64,000 bases of DNA, from the NCBI GenBank assembly GCA_963706785.1, contig CAVPNJ010000006.1, forward strand, positions 1-64,000, read 5' to 3'. Position 1 is the first letter of the stretch, and each line of letters begins with the position of its first letter. A model generated the notes under the pieces. It saw nothing but the letters and a program-made list of their open reading frames with translations. It was not told the origin of the DNA and did not search any database. Shown here piece by piece: positions 20,261-29,464 of this stretch. This DNA comes from Pollutimonas sp963706785 (GTDB taxonomy: Bacteria; Pseudomonadota; Gammaproteobacteria; Burkholderiales; Burkholderiaceae_B). The position numbers were made by a program, and so were the translations under genes.

Positions 20261-21043
20261 CTAATCCTGCACCTCGTACCACACCATACCCACCCATTCA
20301 TGCAATGCAATATTGGCCAGGTGTAAATAAGAAGCCTGCGGGATGAAATTCATCATCCCTTTGATCTCCTTTACATGAAAAACCGTCGGGGCGGCCACGA
20401 CCTTGAACCCGGAATTCTCAAAGGCTTTCTTGGCCCTCGGCATATGCCAGGCGTGAGTTACCAACACGATGGTATCGAGCCCTTCTTTCTGAAGAAGTTC
20501 CCATGAGAGCCGCGCATTTTCTGCGGTGTTGTTCGATGCCGTTTCCACCCATCGCACCGGCACGTCGAATACCGTTTCCAAATCGCGTTGCATCACCCAG
20601 CCTTCCGGTTCGCCGCTGCTCGGGGTGCCCCCTGTCACCAGTATGGGTTTATCATATTGCTTGTGCAAAAACGCCGCATACCGTAAGCGTTCCAGCGTGG
20701 TGCTGCTGGATACGTCGCTGGCGTATTCAGGCTGCTCGTGGCGAATTGCACCGCCCAGCACCACAATAGCCTTGCCGTTGGCAAGTTCGTCGGGGTCGAC
20801 AGCAGTTTCGTATTCGAGCGTCCGGATCATTTTGTGCGCTGTAATCGGCATGCTCAACACAGCTAGTGCCACTATGCCTAGTAGCAATAGCGCCGAGCCC
20901 GTCCGTTGGCGCCGGCAGGCCATCAACAGGACGCCGATAATCATCAGCAATATGAGGCTGGTGGGCAGCAGAATAAGCTGCGAAATAATACTATCAAGCG
21001 TGCTCGTCATGGGTGTGTATGGGTACGGCACAATGGTCGGCAA
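20261..21043 (-). CDS. YdcF/ElyC (DUF218) family membrane protein
   Basis: 260 residues with two N-terminal membrane helices (LILLPTSLILLMIIGVLLMA and SALLLLGIVALAVLSMPI) and a DUF218 domain: AIVVLGGAI, LVTGGTPSSGEPEG, NTAENARLSWELL and VLVTHAWHMPRAKKAF. The family includes SanA, ElyC and YdcF and is linked to envelope integrity and to undecaprenyl-phosphate handling. An internal ATG at 21010 (MTSTLDS) may be the true start, since it is closer to the usual family length. It lies 33 bases after the ligase gene and is convergent with the unknown gene ending at 20225. Confidence 0.8.
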   Translation of the reverse strand: MPTIVPYPYTPMTSTLDSIISQLILLPTSLILLMIIGVLLMACRRQRTGSALLLLGIVALAVLSMPITAHKMIRTLEYETAVDPDELANGKAIVVLGGAIRHEQPEYASDVSSSTTLERLRYAAFLHKQYDKPILVTGGTPSSGEPEGWVMQRDLETVFDVPVRWVETASNNTAENARLSWELLQKEGLDTIVLVTHAWHMPRAKKAFENSGFKVVAAPTVFHVKEIKGMMNFIPQASYLHLANIALHEWVGMVWYEVQD

Positions 21044-21076
21044 TCTTCAACCGTTTGGACGGCCCGCATGAACCCA

Positions 21077-22315
21077 TTAAGTGCTTTTTTCCGCATCGCG
21101 CATGCAACCCCACAAAATAGCCAGCGTTATTACAAAGAAGATAATGCCATTGTTACGGCCAAGAATGACGTGCGTCATCCCAAACGTGAAAAATGAGATT
21201 ATTAACGTTGCACCAGAGACTGCCAATACACGAACTGCAAGGTTGTGTGCCTGAAGGCGCTTCCAAAAGAGTGCGAGCGGCACAAAATACAGGGCCAGCA
21301 GCGCCAATAGACCGATTAATCCTTGAAAGAGCCAAACTTCTAAATAATTGTTGTGGGTGTTAACTAGGTTCAGTACAAAAGGGTCTAAGCGCCGCTCTTC
21401 CACTAGGCGATGCATTTGTGCGGAGTAGTCTTTGTGCGCCCAACCAAGCCACGGTTTTTGAGGTATGTTAATCGCTGCGGCATTCCATATCTCCAACCGT
21501 GCTCCTATGGATGTTTCAGCATCATGTTTTTGCACATAACTTTGGATTTCGTGAACTGCTTCATCATAACGAATGCGTACCGTGCTGTCCGGTATGACCA
21601 GCAACGTTGATAAGGCCCCGGCCGCTATTGCAGCGCCAACAATGGCTTTTTTAAAGTTACGTTTGTTTAAAAATACAAAGGCAAACGGCAAGGTCGCAGG
21701 CGCCAGGGCCACCCATCCTCCACGCGACTCTGACGCGATAGAGCAATAAACGCCTGAAGCAGCACCAATCAACAGGGCGACGCGCCACCATCGCCCGTGG
21801 CGATGGTTGTTTGCCCAAAATAGACCTGCGGCGCAAAGCATTCCCATCATCAACGCGAGATTTCCAAAGGGAATGGCACTGGTGACAAAGCCGGCCGCTC
21901 GTGGAGCCCCTTGCCAGTGAAGCTCCCATGCGGCCACGATAGCCGCGGTTGTTGTGCCTACTACAAGACCTGCCCACATATGCGTTAGTCGAGGTGGGGC
22001 ATGCTTTAGAAATAGCAATATCGGAATTGCAAGCAGACACCGGCTTGCTTGATCCAACGTGCTGGGTTTATTTTGATGTAGAAAAAAGATGCCCAGTGAA
22101 ACCAGGAAGACACTCAGCAACGTATAAATAATTGCTTTATCTTCCCATGTGATCGTCAATGCGGGTTTGCCCAATAAGAACGCAATACTGGTCAACAAAA
22201 GGAGCCCTGCTCCATAAGAGTATCCCGACGGAACTGAGAGCATTAATGAAAAAAACAGAAACACGCTGACAGACGCGATTTCCACCCAAAATTTACCGTC
22301 TGTACGTGCTTTCAT
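21077..22315 (-). CDS. O-antigen ligase family protein (WaaL/Wzy_C superfamily)
   Basis: 412 residues with ~10-12 membrane helices and a large periplasmic loop (~residues 220-310). The loop and the next helix carry ARLEIWNAAAINIPQKPWLG and THNNYLEVWLFQGLIGLLAL, the R and H motifs of the Wzy_C superfamily. WaaL enzymes join lipid-linked O-antigen or other glycan to lipid A-core in the periplasm. Wzy polymerases share the fold, so polymerase activity is an alternative. Its position after the initiating sugar transferase and the absence of a Wzx in the window favour ligase. Intact. Confidence 0.78.
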   Translation of the reverse strand: MKARTDGKFWVEIASVSVFLFFSLMLSVPSGYSYGAGLLLLTSIAFLLGKPALTITWEDKAIIYTLLSVFLVSLGIFFLHQNKPSTLDQASRCLLAIPILLFLKHAPPRLTHMWAGLVVGTTTAAIVAAWELHWQGAPRAAGFVTSAIPFGNLALMMGMLCAAGLFWANNHRHGRWWRVALLIGAASGVYCSIASESRGGWVALAPATLPFAFVFLNKRNFKKAIVGAAIAAGALSTLLVIPDSTVRIRYDEAVHEIQSYVQKHDAETSIGARLEIWNAAAINIPQKPWLGWAHKDYSAQMHRLVEERRLDPFVLNLVNTHNNYLEVWLFQGLIGLLALLALYFVPLALFWKRLQAHNLAVRVLAVSGATLIISFFTFGMTHVILGRNNGIIFFVITLAILWGCMRDAEKST

Positions 22316-22439
22316 GCCAGGTATTTCACAAAAATATAGGTAACGATGGACTATAAAGGCCCAATACGAGAGCTAGTCGGGGCGACCCGAAGGGCTCTCC
22401 TGCGAGGCTGCATGCGGAATTTTAAGGCGGACATGCGAA

Positions 22440-23712
22440 CTACCTTGCCCCGAATCCTGTACAAAGCGTTTTGGTTGTTAAGACCAAAATGAATATATCC
22501 AAAAACAGCGAGCAGTGTTTTATGTAGTAGAAGTCGTATTCGATTTTTTCACGCGTCTGGTCAACATCGGCCGCGTATCCTTGCCGTACTTGGGCCCAGC
22601 CCGTTATACCCGGTTTGACAACTTGACGGTAAATATAAAAGGGAAGCTCGTTGTCGAAGTGCTCAACGAAATCGGGCTGTTCGGGACGCGGGCCGATCAG
22701 ACTCATTTCACCTTTAAGATATTAAGGAACTGCGGTAGCTCGTCGATCCGGTACTTACGTATAACTTTGCCTACGCGGGTGATGCGCGGGTCTTCTTCGC
22801 CTGCAAATTGGGTGGGACCCTCGCGATCGTATGCGCATACTCCGAGTAATTTATAGATTTTGAATGGTTTGTTGCCGCGGCCGATGCGCAGCTGTGTGTA
22901 TATCGCTGGTCCGGGGCTCTCGAGTTTGATGAGCACGCATGTAATCGCGACGATGGGCAGCGTAATGGGTAGGGACGCGATAATCAGAACCCAATCGAAC
23001 ACGACTTTGATCCGTTCGTAGAATGGAGATGGCAGCAGCGAACCGATGTCGTTCTCCGACATACGGTTAATACGCACTCGGCCGGTAATGGATTCGTATA
23101 CTGACCGGGCGTTATGCACGGCAATGCGGTTTAGCGCGCAGCGGGCTAAAAAGCGTTCCACTGCGGGTCAAGGCACTCAAAGTCGGCCACGACGGCATCG
23201 TAGCGTATGCCTTCAAGGTCCGGTTTTGTCAGTTCGCGTGCGTCAATTTCGGTCAAGAGCAAAAGGTCGGCCGCCAGGCCCTTGTTGATCACGGCCAGCT
23301 TGGGGCGTCGAAAACGTTCGGTAAGTATGAATTCAATCTGAAACCAGACGACGGCCAAAATAGCGCTTAACGCCAATAAGTAGCGCGACACCTCGATACG
23401 AAACAAGAGTGGCAGCAGTGCGGCCAGAATATAAACGACTAGGATGTGCGGGACGATCAACCCCATGCTGCGCCCGCCGGGGTAGGCCGACAGCGTGTGC
23501 ATGATCCCGAGGCGCGATACAGCCAGGGCTCCACTGGCAGTCAGTATGGCCCAGAACTGCCCATCGTTGGGCTGCCAGAACGCATGGTGCCCCCAATAAA
23601 CGGCGGCAGGCAGTGCTACAGTAATTACCCACCCCACCAAAACCGAAAACAAGGGCGAAAAAAGCAGTTGCTCGTGAGTTTTGTCGTATCGGCGGTTGCG
23701 TAGGGGTGTCAT
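22440..23712 (-). pseudogene. Polyprenyl-phosphate sugar-1-phosphate transferase (WbaP/WcaJ-like), frameshifted
   Basis: The N-terminal membrane region (23712-23146; helices LFSVLVGWVITVALPAAVYW, GLIVPHILVVYILAALLPLL) is followed after a shift near 23155 by the catalytic domain: FYERIKVVFDWVLIIASLPI (re-entrant helix), DEDPRITRVGKVIRKYRIDE-like sequence and DELPQFLNILK. A second shift near 22705 joins KGEMSLIGPRPEQ (the catalytic PRP region) and PGITGWAQVRQGY. The enzyme would start a glycan by moving a hexose-1-phosphate from a nucleotide sugar to undecaprenyl phosphate. With the WecA-like gene at 53 kb the window has two possible initiating enzymes. The first gene of the minus-strand unit 23.7-20.3 kb. 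Confidence 0.78.
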
Positions 23713-24111
23713 AGAAAAGCTACTGTTACATCATTCCAAGGTGGTGCAAGCTGATTGTTGATAGCAGCAAACTATAGTACGGTTGAGTATTATCTGCACA
23801 TGGCATCTTCTAGCAACATCACCACACTGAATTCAGTGCGGTGCCTTTTGAACAGAAGACACTGCGGAGCGAATTGTAAGGCGAAAAATGCGGTCCTGCA
23901 GCGAAACTGCGGTACCCCGACTGCGGTACAGTCGACCTCGCTTACGATGACGTCATACGCATAGAAGGCACGTAGCGCGCGTCCGACTAGACCGTTATTG
24001 CCTCGAAGCACAGGTTTTCGATATGCAGGGTAATTTAGTTTCGCAAAAAGCAGGCGCCGTTCTTCAATAACGACGCTTGATATGCTTTTATGCCCTTTCC
24101 TTGTTCGCTTT
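23713..24111. other. Intergenic region with a possible epimerase scrap
   Basis: About 400 bases with no intact gene. On the minus strand ~24025-23930 reads PVLRGNNGLVGRALRAF.AYDVI, which resembles the first beta-alpha-beta unit of an NAD-dependent epimerase, a gene often found next to the initiating sugar transferase. It breaks down after 30 residues. I saw no convincing promoter or terminator. Confidence 0.3.
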
Positions 24112-24477
24112 TTATCCCGCGACTTCCTTTGAAAGGCGGCAGTTTTCGAGCCGGTTATTAGTCATACGGGTGACCCCAACCACATACTGCCCGGTGGGCG
24201 AGGGTAGCGTGATAACTTGGGAAAAGCCGTTGTTAACCATATTCGGCTGTTTGAAATGGGCGCTGACATCGAGCCGATCAGTTTGCGTCGCCTCGAAATA
24301 ATGGGACTCATTACTGCGAGTATCGGTTAATCGAATGTAAGTTAGGTCGGGTACAGTGCCTTGGTCTCCGACTAAAGTGGTCCACCCTCTTACTACAACG
24401 ACGCCAGGCATGGTTCGATCAATCGGCCCTGCGTAGTCTATTGACCCCTGGCATTCGACGGATGCACGATCTGGCAA
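24112..24477 (-). CDS. Probable C-terminal periplasmic domain of the GT-C protein upstream, split by a frameshift
   Basis: A 121-residue frame beginning with a TTG codon inside the end of the GT39-like gene. It reads ASVECQGSIDYAGPIDRT, VVVRGWTTLVGDQGTVPDLT, SHYFEATQTDRLDVSAHF and VNNGFSQVITLPSPTGQYVV, a beta-sandwich-like composition. The pattern C.G.ID..., then a glycine-rich strand, R-D-V..F and Y.VGV.R also fits the segment after SACSGNIDRVSDIDQ in the GT-C protein at 30.4-32.5 kb, suggesting a shared domain. The 58-base overlap with the preceding frame suggests that one indel near 24440 splits one protein. Alone it has no signal peptide. Function unknown. Confidence 0.45.
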   Translation of the reverse strand: MPDRASVECQGSIDYAGPIDRTMPGVVVVRGWTTLVGDQGTVPDLTYIRLTDTRSNESHYFEATQTDRLDVSAHFKQPNMVNNGFSQVITLPSPTGQYVVGVTRMTNNRLENCRLSKEVAG

Positions 24478-26053
24478 TGTGCGCTATCGGATGCTTTTCA
24501 GGTAAAGCAACGTAGCACCCATGAGCTTCACTTATTTTCCAGTTTCTTCCGTTCTTCGCCCACTTGGCAATTTCCGGAAGTAAAAATTCATGCGGTTCAC
24601 GGCAGACAACTACCGCGCCGAGACGATAGGCGCCTATGTGTTCTTCAGGTTTTAATATCGCGTGCTGATAATGTTTGTATTGGCTGGGAACCGTAAATGA
24701 CTTATGTCCGGATAAATAGGAAAAAGACGAGCTCCACATATCGCCGAATGTGACGAACACTTCATCTTTCTGCAAGTTGTTTCTTAGGACTGTCGCAACG
24801 GCAACATCGCGAGAGTTGACCGGGGTATAAACAGTTTGCACGGTTTTTAGGAAATCGCTGGCGAAAACAAAGTGATTAGATGCCACCATGACGGTGGCAA
24901 TTACTATTGCTGTTATCTTGGCTTTAGTTCCTCGCCCGTAGGAATCGCCGACCACCAAAGCAACCGCGAACAGCAAGAATATTAGGTTTGCGGTTTGGTA
25001 GTATGCGTGAACTGTATGAAGGTTTGGAAATATGAATAAGGGCAGGATGCCCATTGCGACGCAAATCGCTATCGTCGAATTGATTTTGCCACTGGCTTTC
25101 AGTACAAGACCGGCGATGATAAGGGCCAAGCCTAACGGCCCCGCCAGGTTCTGATAAAACAACCGGCGCCAGATTACATCAATATAAAGGCGTGGCGAAA
25201 CGCGGTCAGCCCATGTGCCCCAGGTCCATTCCCGTAAGGCACTCGAGATCAATTGCGAGCCAAATTCGTTGGCTGTTTTTACGTGATCCGCGTATAGCGT
25301 CCACAGCGTTCCAATAAGAAGTGGAATAAAAAAGTACAGAAATGAAAACCTGATGAACCTGACCGAGACGACCGCTTTGAAAGAACCCGAATCTTTGACA
25401 CTTTTTACTAGGTAAACCACGGCCAGCACGGCGAGGGTCGGCAGGGGGGTGGTAGTCTTTTGCAGAATGGCAAGTAAGATAAAGACCAGGTACAGAAACC
25501 CGGAACGCGATGTTGCTTCGTCGCCCGCGAGGTCGATGAAATATCTGATGGCCATCAAGGTGAAGAACAAGGCCGCAGTTTCGATCATGAACGTGCGGCC
25601 CCAATAGACATACAGGGGGCTCGAGAACAATAGCGCTATAAAAATCAACAGCGATGCGCGCGAAACCTGTTGTAGTCGCGCTATTTTCCATGCCGGAAAG
25701 ATACAAAGCGCCAGGAATATAAAGCTGACAAGGCGACCCGACACGTTCAAATCCATGCTTAGGGCCTTCGAGAGCATGGCGACAATGTATTGGTATAGCG
25801 GAAATTCGAAGGGTATGGACCATGGCGGTCCGACCACGGGCGTTTCATAAGCCAGGCTGAAGCCGTTAATGCCCAGCCAATACGCCGTTAGTGCCGTCTG
25901 CGTTTGCCTGAACGAATAGAAGTCCAACGGCAACTGATCCGCGTAACGGATCGCGATAAACATGGCATAGATGAAACAGGCAGCGGACAATACAAGAAGA
26001 GAAATATCGCTTCTGGACCATTGCTCAGAATGCTTTTCCGGATTGCCGGCCAT
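24419..26053 (-). CDS. GT39/ArnT-like GT-C glycosyltransferase
   Basis: 544 residues with about a dozen membrane helices. The first periplasmic loop reads YADQLPLDFYSFRQTQTALT, with an acidic residue and Arg placed as in GT39/GT83 enzymes, and later loops include YWGRTFMIETAALFFTLMAI. GT-C enzymes of this type use polyprenyl-phosphate sugars as donors and act on the periplasmic side, which fits the polyprenyl-phosphoryl-pentose genes at the start of the same operon. It is the last gene of the ten-gene unit. The C-terminal end may continue into the next frame (24112-24477). Donor and acceptor are inferred only. Confidence 0.7.
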   Translation of the reverse strand: MAGNPEKHSEQWSRSDISLLVLSAACFIYAMFIAIRYADQLPLDFYSFRQTQTALTAYWLGINGFSLAYETPVVGPPWSIPFEFPLYQYIVAMLSKALSMDLNVSGRLVSFIFLALCIFPAWKIARLQQVSRASLLIFIALLFSSPLYVYWGRTFMIETAALFFTLMAIRYFIDLAGDEATSRSGFLYLVFILLAILQKTTTPLPTLAVLAVVYLVKSVKDSGSFKAVVSVRFIRFSFLYFFIPLLIGTLWTLYADHVKTANEFGSQLISSALREWTWGTWADRVSPRLYIDVIWRRLFYQNLAGPLGLALIIAGLVLKASGKINSTIAICVAMGILPLFIFPNLHTVHAYYQTANLIFLLFAVALVVGDSYGRGTKAKITAIVIATVMVASNHFVFASDFLKTVQTVYTPVNSRDVAVATVLRNNLQKDEVFVTFGDMWSSSFSYLSGHKSFTVPSQYKHYQHAILKPEEHIGAYRLGAVVVCREPHEFLLPEIAKWAKNGRNWKISEAHGCYVALPEKHPIAHIARSCIRRMPGVNRLRRAD

Positions 26054-26121
26054 AGTACCGCCTTAGGGAAATATCCCGGGCGAGTATAACCGCCTTTTGG
26101 CCGGCTATATACGCGCTGCGC

Positions 26122-27054
26122 TTATCGCAAGCGCGCTCGGGTTTCCAGCAAGGCGATCGCCATAAGGCCGCATATGACCGAGAACCAGATCGTGGCGAAA
26201 CGTATTCCGACTGCCGCCAAAGCCGCCAGCCCGACCGGCACGGCATAGAACGAAAGCAAAGCCACGATAGTGATTTCTGTCGACCCCACACCGCCTGGCA
26301 GCATGGATGCCGCGCCGGCAAGCATGGCAAGTGGATAAATCGCCAGAGCCGCCAGGTCGGGTACGGCGATTCCCAGTTGGTGTAACAGCCATAGGAATGC
26401 CACGGAAATGGATGCCCATGCAGACAAGCCCAGCGCCATTGATATGGTTAGATCTAAGGGGTTCAGCCAAAATCTAGATCGCGACAGGCCATTTCCAAGC
26501 ACCTGCGAGATACGCGACAGGCGACTAAAGCGCCGCAGGCGTAGATAGGACGATATTCTTCTTAGCCAGCGCGGATGGCAAGCCACCAGAATAACCGCAG
26601 CTAAAAACACCGATACAAAGGTCAGTACGTATCCGAACACTTCGCTGTGCTGGACTGCCAGCGCGGCCAGCAGCAATACCGCAATCAGATCACATGCCCT
26701 TTCGTATACGAAGGCAGCGAGCACACGTGATGGATGCACCCCCATGGACCGAAAATACCGTATGCGGACAAGTTCGCCGACTTTTCCCGGCGTGGCGGTA
26801 AATGCGAACCCGGTCAGATAGCCCAGAAAACCCTTGACCACTGGCAGCGCATGGCCGGCCCTATACAGTAGCCAGTGCCAGCGCAGGAAACGTAGCACAT
26901 ACGACAGTAAGGACAAGGCAGCCAGGGCAGGCAGCGCCTGAAGCACGTCGGGCAGTTGGAAAAATACCTGGTTTCGGGAATCCACCCACACCAATGCGCC
27001 TACATACATCGCCGTGATAAGCAGCAAACTAACTAAGGCGCGCCTAACCTTCAT
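26122..27054 (-). CDS. Lysylphosphatidylglycerol synthase transmembrane (UPF0104/YbhN-type) family protein
   Basis: 310 residues, about eight membrane helices, with the family pattern YVLRFLRWHWLLYRAGHALP, GYLTGFAFTATPGKVGELVR (the PGKxGE motif) and YPLAMLAGAASMLPGGVGSTE. It lacks the cytosolic aminoacyl-transfer domain of MprF, so it corresponds to the MprF flippase half. Stand-alone members are thought to move lipids or lipid-linked sugars. Next to GtrA and GT-C genes it could be a second flippase or an accessory for the lipid-linked pentose. Intact; 9 bases separate it from gtrA. Confidence 0.8.
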   Translation of the reverse strand: MKVRRALVSLLLITAMYVGALVWVDSRNQVFFQLPDVLQALPALAALSLLSYVLRFLRWHWLLYRAGHALPVVKGFLGYLTGFAFTATPGKVGELVRIRYFRSMGVHPSRVLAAFVYERACDLIAVLLLAALAVQHSEVFGYVLTFVSVFLAAVILVACHPRWLRRISSYLRLRRFSRLSRISQVLGNGLSRSRFWLNPLDLTISMALGLSAWASISVAFLWLLHQLGIAVPDLAALAIYPLAMLAGAASMLPGGVGSTEITIVALLSFYAVPVGLAALAAVGIRFATIWFSVICGLMAIALLETRARLR

Positions 27055-27062
27055 GGGCGGTC

Positions 27063-27446
27063 TTAGCGAAATGACCAGCGTTTATGCCCAACATAGCTGG
27101 TAAAGACTGGGAATACGACTCCGATGGCGTGTGCGATGGCTTCGTCATGGTAGTGGAATTGCGCCCATGGGAATAGCCATTCGGCGAGAAAAAGGCTGAT
27201 TACAACTGTTTGTGTAAGCGCCACGAGATTCACAACTACGAAGCGTGAGACTTGATGGTGAACCGGTAGAGCCCCACCTTTAAAAACGAGCCAGCGCATT
27301 AGTAGAAAGCCGCATGCCATGCCTACACAATAAGCGGCGACCACCGATACACCAAAGGGGAACCAAATTGAAAATAGGAAGCGGGAGGACCAGTTCGCCG
27401 CAGCGGCAAGTCCGCCCGACAACAGGAAACGAAAAAACTGGTTCAT
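27063..27446 (-). CDS. GtrA family membrane protein
   Basis: 127 residues with four membrane helices, ending AHAIGVVFPVFTSYVGHKRWSFR, the usual GtrA tail (N/Y-x-x-H/N-K-x-W-x-F). GtrA proteins are small putative flippases for polyprenyl-phosphate monosaccharides; Rv3789, the mycobacterial homologue, is linked to decaprenyl-phosphoryl-arabinose. That matches the DprE-like genes upstream in this operon. Start and stop overlap the methyltransferase (ATGA at 27443-27446). Confidence 0.85.
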   Translation of the reverse strand: MNQFFRFLLSGGLAAAANWSSRFLFSIWFPFGVSVVAAYCVGMACGFLLMRWLVFKGGALPVHHQVSRFVVVNLVALTQTVVISLFLAEWLFPWAQFHYHDEAIAHAIGVVFPVFTSYVGHKRWSFR

Positions 27447-28126
27447 GGATTGGGCACTTTTCTTGCAACGATAAGGAATTGTTTTCCGAAGAACTTCCAG
27501 ATAAAAGGCATTCTTAAGTAGGCGCTAACAGCAAGCAACGGTGGATTCTTGCCACCGGACATTGTGTATGGCAGGAATCGCGGGACGTTTTCTTGGATGG
27601 TAAAACCCTGCAAAATCAATACTTCTGCCATCGAAAGGTCGCTAATGGGGATATGATGATCCCAGTAATCCCAATAAGCACCATGCAAATAGCGGATATT
27701 GGGACCAATACATACGATTAGACCATCATCTTTAAGACACCTTCGAGCCTCGTTCAAAGTTGCTTCGATTGCGCTTTTGTTGGGTAAATGTTCAAGGAAG
27801 TTGCTGGTGAAAACTACGTCTAGTGTGCCATCGGCAAGTGGCCATGCAGTGGAGCAGTCCTGGTGCAGAAAGTTGGCAAAACCGCTAACGCGGTCGCCGG
27901 AATCCGGGTTTAGGTCCATGGCATATTTTTTGGATGCGGAAATATTACGCGTGAACTCGCCCCAGCCTGCACCCAAGTCGAGTATCGTATGCTGCTTCTT
28001 GATGTATCGATGAAAAAAATACCTGCAAAGAATGCTCCATACCTTATTCCGATACTCCGCATTGGACTCAAACCGATTTTGATACTCGGCTTGCAGGGTT
28101 TCAGCTCTACTATCCATAGTGTCCAT
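27443..28126 (-). CDS. Class I SAM-dependent methyltransferase
   Basis: 227 residues. Motif I is HTILDLGAGWGEFTRNISAS, post-I acid MDLNPDS, and motif IV region DGTLDVVFTSNFLEHLPNKS. This is the Methyltransf_11/23 type common in glycan clusters. Substrate not predictable; in this operon a lipid-linked sugar or the finished glycan is a reasonable guess. Intact, translationally coupled to gtrA. Confidence 0.8.
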   Translation of the reverse strand: MDTMDSRAETLQAEYQNRFESNAEYRNKVWSILCRYFFHRYIKKQHTILDLGAGWGEFTRNISASKKYAMDLNPDSGDRVSGFANFLHQDCSTAWPLADGTLDVVFTSNFLEHLPNKSAIEATLNEARRCLKDDGLIVCIGPNIRYLHGAYWDYWDHHIPISDLSMAEVLILQGFTIQENVPRFLPYTMSGGKNPPLLAVSAYLRMPFIWKFFGKQFLIVARKVPNP

Positions 28127-28172
28127 AATCCCTTGAAGTGCGAGTTGCCGGTTGGAAGTTACAAGTCGCTTG

Positions 28173-29464
28173 TTATGCTGCAGCCTTCTTTGCCATCATC
28201 CGGCCGAAGCCTATGCTTTCCGAAATACCGCGATCTTCGGGGTAATAGTACGAGGTGTCAGCCACCCAAAGTCCCTTGATAGGTAGTTCGAAGGGTGGAA
28301 TGGTTTCCAAATAGTTAGGTGGACATATCGGCTGCGCGAAGCGATAACGGCTGGCGCGTATGTCGAGAAAATCGTCGTCTTGCAGGTCGGGGTTAATGGT
28401 CTTCACGTAGTTGCGTACCTTGTCCAGGAATACCTGGTCAGGGTCGGCATACTTCAGGATGTTCGCCTGGCATGTAGAAGGGTACATACACAATATGCTG
28501 GTCCAGCGGGCGCAGATTGCTGTATTCGACCATGCCGGGAATATCCATATCGGGGTCGTTGATGTTGAGCCAGAAGTTCTGCGTCACGGGCTTGCTCAGT
28601 TTGGCGATCACGCACACCACGGCGATATTCTTGATCGACTCGTATTGCTTGATCAAGGCCGGTGGCAGGTCGGGCATGACCCGGGGCACATAGGGCAGGG
28701 GAATGGTGCTGATGACCTTGTCAAAGCTTTCCAGCTGTCCACCTGCCTCGATGCCGGTGACGCGTGCGCCATCCATCTGCACCTTCGATACCGGTGTGCT
28801 TAAGCGGAACTCGCCGCCGTTTTTCTCAATATAGGCTTGAAGGCCGTTCAGCAGGGTTTCCGAGCCGCCGTCCAGGTAGCCCAGCTTTTCGCGGAACAGG
28901 CTGTAGCGCGAGCGACCGATGCGGCGGATGCGGCTCCAGATCCAGGCGGCGGACAGATTGTCCGTGTAGTCGTAAAACTTGTAGTCGAACAGGCGGCGCC
29001 ACAGCACTTCGTAGGCTTCCGGCCCGACCCAGCGCCTGATCCAGTCGGTGGCATCGACGCCATCCAGCGGCTTCCAGTCGTTGCGCTTGACCGATAGGAA
29101 GGCGTGCAGGCCATAACGGAACTTGGCGACCAGCCCCAGGCCTTTGAAGCGCAACAAGGCGATCGGGTTGCCCCAGGCCTGCAGGCGCTTCTGGTACCAG
29201 TAGCCCATTTTGGTCTCGACCCAGTGCATTTTGTTCGTCCAGGCCTAGTTCTTCCAGGACTTGCAGGAAATCGGTGTCGGACGTGCAATGGAAATGGTAG
29301 TAGCGTTCGATGCTCAGGCCGTTGAAATCGAACATGGCGGTCATGCCGCCGACCCGGTCGTCGGCTTCGAAGATGACCGGTTGGTGGCCGTCGCGCACTA
29401 ACTGATACGCTACTGCCAGACCCATGGGGCCTGCCCCTAGTACTGCTATGCGTTGTGCGCTCAT
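28173..29464 (-). pseudogene. FAD/NAD(P)-dependent oxidoreductase (protoporphyrinogen oxidase/UGM-like), frameshifted
   Basis: Starts with the dinucleotide fold RIAVLGAGPMGLAVAYQLVR and ADDRVGGMTAMFDFNGLSIE. A shift near 29235 leads to KMHWVETKMGYWYQKRLQAW and a long middle (28438-29229), and a second shift near 28465 to KYADPDQVFLDKV, ending ADTSYYYPEDRGISESIGFG, the C-terminal FAD-contacting motif. ~430 residues when joined. The family includes amine oxidase-like proteins and relatives of UDP-galactopyranose mutase, often found in lipid-linked-sugar operons beside GtrA. Its ATG overlaps the stop of the epimerase gene (TAATG). A mutase or dehydrogenase acting on the pentofuranose lipid is possible but not shown. 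Confidence 0.72.
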
